A stretch of DNA of 64,000 nt, taken from Isoetes taiwanensis (lineage: Eukaryota; Streptophyta; Lycopodiopsida; Isoetales; Isoetaceae). The stretch is taken from the NCBI GenBank assembly GCA_021234155.1, contig JAJEKV010000005.1:13401025-13465024 (forward strand), written 5' to 3'. The notes beneath the pieces were generated by a model that worked only from the letters and a program-made list of their open reading frames with translations, was not told where the DNA came from and searched no databases. The translations under genes and the position numbers were made by a program. Shown piece by piece: positions 56,148-64,000 of the stretch (the stretch's first letter is position 1; each line of letters opens with the position of its first letter).

Positions 56148-56280
56148 ATAGCCTGTTTGGGTCTTGGATGTAGTCAAACTAGTGAAATGGGGGCATTTTC
56201 TTGCTCTATTCAATGAGTAGAGCCCGAAAACATCCTGGTTTGCTCAATTTGGACTAGTTTTAGGATAGATCAGGGATCGA

Positions 56281-56351
56281 CTACTCACGGCGTGCGCCAC
56301 AGGCCCGAATGAAATTCTCAGTTGTGCTCCTGGCACACAGTGTGAGTACTG
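56281..56351. promoter_or_regulatory. Hairpin of the second copy, nearer the H3-like gene
   Basis: Near-copy of the hairpin 204 bp away (CTACTCACGGCGTGCGCCAC and TGGCACACAGTGTGAGTACT). The spacing matches the 199-bp spacing of the pair at 4161 and 4360. Confidence 0.6.
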
Positions 56352-56491
56352 GAGGCTTATTTGGTCATAATATACTCAAATTAAATACAATAAAACATGT
56401 GCGCTGCTAATACTACTTATCTAAGATTCGGCTAACATTTTTGTACTTATATTACTCAAAATAAATACTACAAAAAAATTGTAGAGATTCT

Positions 56492-57438
56492 AACAGTCCT
56501 CTTTCTTAATAAACTTTGCCAAACACTTGTCCTTGAGCATGCATGTGACTCTTTTAGCGTGTAGTCTAAATGCCAAGGAATCTTCAAAGTGCTGGATGAT
56601 CTTTTGTTCCATAGCTTCTTGCAGGGCAAGGAGCATCTCATCCGTCACTCACTTGGTCTTGTCGAACTCGTGCAGGAATTCGCGAGTTAACCTTGCAAAT
56701 GTTGCTCGAGGTATCTCAGAAGGCCATAGCTGTTCTGAAAGTGTCTGATCTCCCTCGCCGCTCGTGAGAATACAAAGTCTCTGCTCCACTTTATAGGCTT
56801 CTTGGGTGGTTGGGGTTTCTCTGGTTTTAGGGTATTCTCTTTTGTTGGCCTCCCTCCTTCCACATATGCGACCTTGTGCTCATGATAGTACTTTGAATGC
56901 GCATCGTACATTTTCATGTACACCTTCTATTCGGCCAATTTCTACTTATACTTCTTATCCTTCTTTAGGGCGTACGATTCTCTAGCAGGCCTGCCAGATG
57001 TCTTGGTGTCTGGCATAGGCCAAGTTGGATATGGTGGGGGTGCATTGGGTTCTTCCGTATCCGCCTCGTCCCTTCTCGGTGCCGAAGATCCTTCTCATGC
57101 TCTGCCTTTTGCTTGTTAGTTAGGCAGCTCCCAAGCATCAGCTGACTCAGTATCTGATGATAATGGCGGTTGATCCGGCTCTCTCTCTCTCTCTCAGTGA
57201 TCTTTATCCCCGTGTTGGGCGTCTTCTTTGTCTTTCTTTTGGTTGTCTTCGCTGGAAGTGGGTCTTTAACTTTCTCCGTCCTCTATCGTGCGAGTTCCTC
57301 CCTTTCGGCCATCCTCCTCTTGATTCTTCGAAGGCGACGAGCCTCTTTCTTTGTGGGTTAGGAGGTGTCGAGCCCATACCTTGCCCACACTTAGTGGCAA
57401 GCTATTAGGTCTAGCCCACAACGTTCCCTGGCCATCAT
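56492..57438 (-). pseudogene. Histone H3-like (CENH3-like) gene, second copy
   Basis: Starts MMAR at 57438 like the other copy. The tail includes KKEARRLRRIKRRMAEREEL (about 57350) and SKYYHEHKV (about 56890). The fold begins REIRHFQNSYGLL (about 56757-56719), shifts one frame to IPRATFARLTREFLHEFDKT, meets one stop, then TDEMLLALQEA, HFEDS, LHAKRVT and KDKCLAKF to a stop near 56492. This lines up with canonical H3 from REIRRYQK through LPFQRLVREIAQDF, LQEA, LFEDT, HAKRVT and PKDIQLARR to the stop, with loop 1 of canonical length (CENH3 often has a longer one). Only about five lesions (one frameshift plus stops, mostly in the tail) interrupt it, so the fold itself is much better preserved than in the 2.75-kb copy. 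Confidence 0.78.
57173..57196. repeat. CT microsatellite
   Basis: A pure CT run inside the tail region of the second H3-like gene. Repeat slippage here may have disturbed its frame. Confidence 0.7.
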
Positions 57439-57439
57439 T

Positions 57440-58259
57440 ACGCACCAGAGGGGCCAACTGTTGCCAGACAAGCCTTCCTTATCAGCCGATCTAACCCCGC
57501 CATCCACAGCCATGCGGACTCCTATGCACAGGCTGCAATTACTGGGTACTAATGAGGTTACTTTAAGAACATCATGTACAAAAGTTCTGGGTCCCTACCC
57601 CCCTTCCCAATACAAAAGAGGTGTGCACAGAGTAATACCATATTATCCAATGAACTGAAATAACAGAATAGAGATCTAATATATCTATTCTAACATACAT
57701 GCTTAGGTTCGTTCGTTAGAGGCTGAGATCTAGGGATCTAGAGGCCCCCTATGGCTAAGAAGATATGCAAACTCGGCCCAATGCTGGTCGAGAAGCCGGC
57801 ATTGCATGTCAGATCAATCACATATTAGATCCTTTGCTTGCTCCCAGTCTTCAGACGGCGTCCATGCAGTCTTTGATGGTTTGGGATGATCGAGTCTTTG
57901 CGCTTGGGAAAGCAAGTTCCACCGGTGCTGGCAAGTCGGAACAGATCTGTTGCAGGTGCAATGCGAGCTCTGGAGCTAGAATCTGGACACTTTTAGGGTT
58001 CCATACTCCTTTTAACATAACGCTTTTAGGGTTTTGAATCTAAAAGGTCACTTAGGGCTATTCCCATGTGGAAAATGTTATATGCACATGTTAATGGTTT
58101 CAATAGTCATATTTCGGGGTACAACCCTATATTTGTTTGCCGTACATGTCGCTAGGTTGACATGTACTAGTGATTTTGGGTAGCATAATATACGCATTCA
58201 CAATGTATATTATGCTGGAACATCACAATGGATATGTATGGTATTTTAGTGTTGCATTT
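57440..58259. other. No gene seen
   Basis: This should be the 5' leader of the minus-strand retroelement copy. I find no hairpin pair or LTR matching the first copy, and no coding frame with support. Confidence 0.35.
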
Positions 58260-58930
58260 CTTGTGATTGTAGGAAGGGGGTAGAGACCTAAAGGTTAGTA
58301 GGTGTATAGATGATTCTAGCTAGAACCCCTATAAATTCCAATATATTCGGGTTGTGCATAAGAGCCCATCGAGCTGTGGATGCTATAAGGTGACTAAGCA
58401 CCAGACAACGAGGATGGTGGACTTATGGAGAGAGGACCCTGTTGAGCATGGCTAATGGGGTCCTTATAGTAAGTTGGGCTTATAGTCGGTCACTGCATGT
58501 GGGTCAAGTATAGCTCTGACACCCCTTAGGTAGGGTGAGTTTTGATTCGGAGAATCGGGGGGAGGTAAGGATGGGTAATATCGATCCTCTAGCTCACCCA
58601 AATTTTATTGTGCTCTTGGACTTGTCTCATTTTTGCCTCATCGTACTGGGGAGATGCAACCTGAAGTGATCCTATAGGGTGAATCCTTGAGATTACGTCT
58701 TCGAAGGCTATGTCACTACTCAACATGTCCCAGCCTATCTGCAAAGTGTGCACATGAGGGGCGGATGAAGTGGACTACATGTTCTATGTCAGACTGTTAC
58801 AATTCAGAGGCTTCGACGGCCAGTCGATCCCCTTGAGTTTGAACCCAAAGTAGGAATCCTTGTTTTTGAGCATTATGCATATCTATGATTATGTTCCGAT
58901 GATGACGGATGAGTCACCTTTTGAAGTGTT
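58260..58930 (+). repeat. Diverged LTR fragment of the 12-kb retroelement family
   Basis: Phrases collinear with 12840-13480: gggggtagagacctaaag, cataagagcc, ggggagatgcaacc, gcaaagtgtgcacatgaggg then gcggatg, and ccccttgagt, followed by tatgcatatctatg. The orientation is plus, opposite to the retroelement copy next to it, so it is a separate solo or truncated LTR. Confidence 0.7.
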
Positions 58931-59288
58931 ATATTATTTATCTGTATTGAACCATCATCCAATTGAATTGGGATTATGTCAACTCCAAAATCACGCCAAC
59001 CTGCTATTGTCTTCTAGGGGGTTTTTGTTTTTTTTTTAATCTTTTTTTTTTGACTTCAAAAATAACATAAGGTTGCGATTCACGTGTGACGTTTCATATG
59101 CGAATTGAAATATGCAAAAATGAAGAGCAAGTTGCTAACATAGATGAGACCAAAATTGCTTGCTCGATAGATGATAATATTAGGTTTGATAATAACAGAT
59201 TGCATTATTTGCGAGGCAATTCCAGACTCGAAATTATCGATACATGGCATAAATATCATATAAAAATATCATATATTCCAATAAAACA
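58931..59288. other. No gene seen
   Basis: A T-run and AT-rich DNA. The short frame 59086-59292 has no domain. Confidence 0.35.
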
Positions 59289-60053
59289 TTAAGGGATCAA
59301 TCCATGTTTTTCCACGTATTTAACAAGGTGTGGTTCCATGTCAGCCGTTCTATCCAGTTCTGGGTATGAATCTAACACTTCACCCACCGTCATCCCCATA
59401 GCCAAATTATGCATAATAGACACAAATTTCACCAGAAAATCATCTGTCGCAAAGTTTTTTGGATCGTAAGATGGTGGATTCGGGCCCCAGCATTTGATTG
59501 TAGAAGCATTTGAGAGCATCATCATCCACTATGATTATATCATCCTTATTCTCGATACCAAGTTCGTCCATCATGTTACTCAAGTGTTTGATGAAGATAG
59601 GCTTGCCTGTTGGATCCTTGGGATTAGTGAACTTCACACATTTGTTCTGATCCCAAAAGGTCAACCAATGTCTACGCATTTCCCCCAGTGCCTCCAAAGT
59701 ATCCTTGATGTTCCTTAGTTCCATGGATGACCAAATACCAACTCAAAATAACCAATGCCTCATCTAGCATCTCCTTCAAGTCGTCACGGATAGATCCACT
59801 TGGTGTTTGATTCTCACCGGTGTCCGATGAAACCGATCTCTAGCCACTTTATTTTTCGAAAAGTCTTGCAAAGGACTCGTTTAGGTCGAACACCACAACC
59901 TTCTTAGAAACGAATGGAAGCTGAAACATCAAACATGTATCCGGGTCGCAAGATACGATAACACAAACAATACAAACGGCCAAGCGTGATTTGAAATAGT
60001 CATAACCAAATCGGCGGCCAGTGATTTAGTTTGACAACGAAAAATAATCAAAG

Positions 60054-60118
60054 CACGCTGGCGCGATTTAATTCAAAGGTAATACAAATTAAATCACGCG
60101 TGCGGCGATTTCGGGCAA
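60054..60118. repeat. Related palindromic words in a second non-coding gap of the DGQH gene
   Basis: cacgctggcgcgattt (60054) and atcacgcgtgcggcgatt (60095) are degenerate forms of the 62.2-kb palindrome with the same gatttaatt surroundings. Confidence 0.55.
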
Positions 60119-62148
60119 GGCCATACCTATCATCTTTATTTCCATGATCATGCCATTCTCCCCTTCACCACCCTTAATCTTCGCCTTCTTCTAACTGTTA
60201 GAATTGTTATTTTCTATTAGTTCCGCTAACCCACAACCGACATTATTTTTTACTATTGATTTGGCAAACCTCCGAATCACTAGAGCCGCCTTTGGTTGCC
60301 TTCCGGTTCTTTCCACATCAATTATTTCATTGTTAACTCACAGAATCTACTCTATTGTTGCTTGCATCACCCAATGAATGGGCAAGGATATTCCCTAAGT
60401 TCGCCGCCATCCGCGACTTTGAGCAGCCGGTTTAGCGGCTATTTGTTCATTATTGCTTTCCTTATCGGTCAAGTAGATTACTAGTTCCCTCACGGAAGCA
60501 ACGTCCACTTTCGGGATTGGACAAGTCTACGAGACATTTGATTGCTGATGATTTCAGGTTGCCATAAGGGCCTTTGGGATATTTGGCAAGCACATGCATG
60601 AGGAATGGTTCAAGAAAGTCTTTGGCCCGCTCATCACTCACAAAGCGCTGACATCTTCTTGCACCCATAAGAGCCTCTCGGGCAATATAACCTCCAACAT
60701 GAAGCTCCAAGCAGTTGTATCAATTGGAGCAAATGCCTCGACGAGGTGCTTGACCATAGAGACGGGAAGTCCATTTTTATTTAAGGGGCCCTTCTCCTTA
60801 GTTTGTAGCTCGTGCTTGATTTCTCCCACTTAGGAGGGGTCCCGATCCTCATCCTCTTCCCCTCGACTCATCATGTTCGACCGATCCTCGATCCGTATGA
60901 AAGAATATAGTTCTTAAGTCCGGATCATCTAGAAGAAAACATTCCCATGCACCGCTATTGTCACCCTTGGCCTTAGCAATACCATATTCCTCGTCCGACA
61001 AAGATGGATATCATAATAAAGATCACATGTGCCATCTTCCGCTCTGCTTCAAGACTCATTATCCTTAACATCATATATTAGGCATCCCTCCCTAATAACT
61101 TTGAGGCACTCGGATCATGAGCAGCGGATAGTGCATGCATGTGACTCACCAAGGACAAACGATGACAATAGTGAAGGACCTCGCTTATCAATCCTATACA
61201 GGTGGTAAAGAAGCTGTCATCCCTTCGGTTCATGCCCATATCTCCTCTCCCACCCCCCCGCTGTCCAACACAAAGAGTGATATATTTTTAAGGCCGGTTG
61301 ATTATGGCAAGAGACCTTTGTACCCAATGGAGACTGAATATTGACAGTGTCTTCTTCTCCAAGAATCTTCTTCACAAAGCCACTTTTCTTCTCAACTCCG
61401 GCCAAGACCTTAGGGGTAGAGTCTCCTTATGTTTTGTATTTTAGCCTTCCAATTCTTTAGGAAGTCCTTTGACCAGAATACAAACTTCTTGATGTCATCA
61501 TTCTTGACCTTGTATTTGTCCGACAATCCAATTTCGGATAATGCCACATCCCCAGATAGCCTTTGTAACTCATCTCCTACAAATGACTTCATTGCGTACA
61601 TCCTTCATATGGGCATGGCCTCCAGCGAAGGACATCCTATCCTTAGTGAAAGCACTCTTCTTGTATAAGACTTCCTCCTTTAAGCGGGTCTAAAACCCAA
61701 ATGGTCTCCGGCGTCGTCTAGCCCACGGTCTTTCTCATCTCATCACATTCAAGTCAAAGATGCTTACATCAATAGGCACACCCTACCCATAGTATCTCCC
61801 GGCTTCCCTTGTGCATAAAGCGTCCCGGAATTCATTCCACTTGAGCCATCTTGCCTCCTTACAAAACACAATCTTATCACGAGTCTGCATTGGTCCTGAC
61901 ACGCTAGATGAGCTTTGAAGGATCTGCAATGTCATCCCACCTTCTTTGATTTTCTTGCAGGTCTTCTTCTTCTTCTCTGTATAATTGTCTGCGACGGAGT
62001 CCGCTCCAGCAGCTTGAATGCCTCGGACTTTGACCCGCCTGCATGGGGGCAATGGGCAGCCATATTCCACCCACTGTTGACGGGCATGGCGCAGTTGTTC
62101 CACGTATGGACTGCAATAGTACAGACATTGAATCAGTATCATAGAATA

Positions 62149-62455
62149 GAAACACGCCGGGCGCGATTTGAATAGAAAAGATCAACCTCAAAGCACGCCT
62201 GGCGTGAAATGAATTAAATACCAATGCAATTCACGCCAGGCGTGCTTTCGAATCGGTTGAATTCACGCCAGGCGTGATTTCAAATGAATTGAAATCACGC
62301 CAGTGCTTTCAAATCAAATCAATTCACGCCAGGCGTGCTTTAACAATTCACGCTGGCGAATTGGTTTGATTTGAAAGCGCGCCCGGCGTGATTTGGTTTC
62401 ATTACAGGAAATCACGCCTGGCGTGAATTGGTTACATTTGAATGAACGTCCGCGT
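62149..62455. repeat. Array of CACGCC(A/T)GGCGTG palindromes in an intron
   Basis: Exact 13-bp copies start at 62194, 62232, 62264, 62324 and 62413, with near-copies at 62150, 62296, 62349, 62377 and 62447. They are set in AT-rich spacers such as gaattcacg and gatttcaaat, about 30-50 bp apart. The array almost fills the intron between two exons of the DGQH gene. Related words occur at 60054, 60095, 63689 and 63722. Confidence 0.85.
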
Positions 62456-63659
62456 GAATATGAAAGTGCTAACATCCTAATACAGTTAGTTACCTTTTGT
62501 ATAGAAATGTCTTCCCCATTTCATTCAAAGTTGCACTAATCTCAGCCAAATCTGCAGGTGAAGTATTGGCATCCAAGATACGACACCTCCTATACGCATA
62601 GTGATTGTAGAACGAGTTTTGGCCTGTTTGTTCTGCCTGCCTGATGAGGGCCTTCTGTGCCTCAACAGAATGCTGCCCGTCGATGACGACAAATTTAATG
62701 TTATCCTTTAACATTACGTCCTCGAAGTTCGTCCACTCAGCGGGCTTGTTCGAGATCATATCCCAAGGTAACACATCCGCTAGCATAGGCATTTGACCTG
62801 GATTACTAATCATGCTCTGAACAATCTCCATGGCATGTGCTGGATCATATCTTCTGCTAACATAGATGGAGCTTGGTGAACGGATGAGGGACTTCACATG
62901 GATCGCAAAAGTTTCCTTAAGACCCAATGGATAATGGTTAGAGTATTTATTCAGCTTGTTCATGGCCTCTAGCTGCGCCACCCTATCCTGTTCATTCTCA
63001 AAAACAGAAGCCTCCATGCCTTCGACAACTGCAGGTTGAACATCCCTCCCTAGATCTAGGACCCTCCTAGAAGCTTTCAAGTCAGCTAATTCCCTAGCTT
63101 GCTGCACATAGTGACTTCTTTGTCGGTTTAGTGAACATGCCTCACGCCTGCAATTTGTAACCCCTTGGCATATAGATATTGGCGTAATCGCTACATTGGT
63201 TGGCCAACCATATTTAAAAAACATGTCTCACCGTTCACATCTGTCTTCATGAACGTATCCTTGTATGCGCAGAGTAGCTCTGAGGAGTTGAGTCCGGCGG
63301 ATCTTTCTTTGCTTATGTGTAATCTCCAAGAGCAATTTGCGATTGGTGTTGTCCTCTTCCTCACATGAGATTAGGATCCCTTGTTTGGCCATCTTATGCC
63401 TTCCTTTTCCTCGAGAAGAGAGTTAAGTCGAGCTTGCCATTTGTCTTGGCAAGGTCAACGTACCACCTCGACACCCTCGTCCATTTCCTCTTCAGGGCGA
63501 CGGGGTCGGTGGTTGCTATAAGAATCGGCCCTTCATCATCTAAGGTGAGATCATATGGTGCGCATCACGGGTCGTGCGCCCTTGCTTTCTTGGCGGGATT
63601 AGAACCCGAATTATTAGGGGTTTTCTTCCTCTTGGGCACCGCAAAGAAGATGAGCACTT

Positions 63660-64000
63660 TTTAGAGTACTTTTGAGAACAAGAGATCACGGCGTGCATTT
63701 AAACCTAAATTAGTACAAATCACGCTTGGCGTGTTGGTAGCTCCTATTATTGACCATGCTATGCGTGAATTTGAAACTAAATTAGTTTGCATCCACATTT
63801 TAAGCTACATACCCTTTATGAATCCATATTTCACACTATTTAACCTCATTGAACATTGCTATCTCCAACTGTCTAACACTTTGCTACATTCTATAAAAAA
63901 CGAGGAGGAAAATTATGTTCTACAAAACGGACAATCGAGCATTAATCGATGGTAATACTTAAAATTCATGCAAAGCATAATAACTCAAACTCATGCAAAG
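63660..64000. other. Upstream side of the DGQH gene
   Basis: Contains cacggcgtgc (63689), the palindrome cacgcttggcgtg (63722-63734) and tgcgtgaattt (63764), i.e. the same family as the intron array. I see no gene in the rest. Confidence 0.5.

Larger units (their letters stand above)
52056..57438 (-). mobile_element. Second, diverged copy of the H3-carrying retroelement, 5' half
   Basis: On the minus strand the order is: H3-like gene (57438-56492), hairpin pair (56351-56077), TATA box (55913), acidic-stretch gene (55858 to about 53250), gag part (about 52740-52060). This is the same order as 2.75-7.0 kb on the plus strand, with homologous proteins at each place. pol is absent beyond about 52.06 kb. 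Two hAT MITEs (53446-54809) inserted later. No matching minus-strand LTR was found; the LTR fragment at 58.26-58.93 kb runs the other way. Confidence 0.7.
59289..63650 (-). pseudogene. Multi-exon gene with a DGQH (ParB/DGQHR-like) motif, decayed
   Basis: Best exon: 63224-62491. It carries IYVSRRYDPAHAMEIVQSMI, then LPWDMI and KFVVIDGQHSVEAQKALIRQ. VVxDGxHxxxA is the hallmark of ParB/sulfiredoxin-type and DGQHR domains. It ends AAAAG|GTAACT and joins in phase to 62113-61783 (acceptor tattgcag; PYVEQLRHARQQWVEYGCPL, later WLKWNEFRDAL). Further coding pieces: 61601-61410 (DIKKFVFWSKDFLKNWKAKI), 60710-60462 (KDFLEPFLMHVLAKYPKGPY), 59926-59830 (LPFVSKKVVVFDLNESFARL) and 59724-59289 (WLTFWDQNKCVKF to a stop). 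A basic start lies near 63630. Frameshifts at about 61.7 and 59.48 kb and stray stops suggest decay. Function unknown; could be a mobile-element gene. Confidence 0.5.

Noticed and set aside
62149-62455. CRISPR-like array
   Set aside because: The repeats are short palindromes with uneven spacing in a plant intron; no cas genes and no fixed repeat-spacer unit.

Overview
This is nuclear DNA of a land plant. It is AT-rich and eukaryotic: spliced exons with GT/AG borders, TATA boxes, a PLS-type PPR fragment, a type I MADS-box gene, plant LINE, Ty3/gypsy and hAT elements and a tRNA-derived SINE. A seed-free vascular plant (fern or lycophyte) is my best guess from the look of the repeats and PPR motifs, but I cannot prove it. 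There are no bacterial operons. Most of the window is nested, decayed mobile DNA. || 1-19.2 kb: a plant L1-type LINE (ORF1, an intact 1219-codon ORF2, a small overlapping ORF3, poly-A tail at about 19.19 kb) is split inside ORF1 by a Ty3/gypsy element of about 12.6 kb. The right LTR is intact in outline (12024-13716). The left LTR is finely interleaved with LINE sequence, which looks like a consensus of occupied-site and empty-site reads. The gypsy pol (RT, RNase H, integrase, chromodomain-like tail) is broken by many frameshifts. || Main discovery candidate: between the left LTR and gag, this gypsy element carries two extra genes. Each is preceded by a pair of hairpins and a CTATAAATA box. 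The first encodes a histone H3-like protein with an H3-type start, a long inserted tail and a C-terminal H3 fold whose alpha-N helix resembles centromeric H3 (CENH3). The second encodes an unknown protein with an acidic stretch. The same order (H3-like gene, hairpin pair plus TATA box, acidic-stretch gene, gag) recurs in a diverged copy on the minus strand at 57.4-52.06 kb. It therefore appears to be a conserved module of a retroelement family, not a chance insertion. || 19.2-35 kb: mostly non-coding decayed DNA, with a second minus-strand LINE fragment ending in a GGAA repeat and two transposon-like units sharing long terminal inverted repeats. One unit carries a PPR gene fragment. The other apparently carries pieces of a cwf18/CCDC12-like gene and a La-motif gene (Pack-type gene capture). 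Three copies of one hAT-like MITE, each with a perfect 8-bp target duplication, lie at 31.06, 53.45 and 54.13 kb. || 35-44.6 kb: a tandem duplication in which one copy has gained a SINE, GAATCT-rich minisatellites, a 113-bp tandem repeat and a TTAACTTAA-rich stretch. || 44.6-52 kb: host-like genes on the minus strand (a MADS-box gene, an unknown ORF, a two-helix membrane protein) in DNA full of recent short tandem duplications. || 58-64 kb: a diverged LTR fragment, then a decayed multi-exon minus-strand gene with a DGQH motif (ParB/DGQHR-like). Its intron and flanks carry an array of the 13-bp palindrome CACGCC(A/T)GGCGTG.
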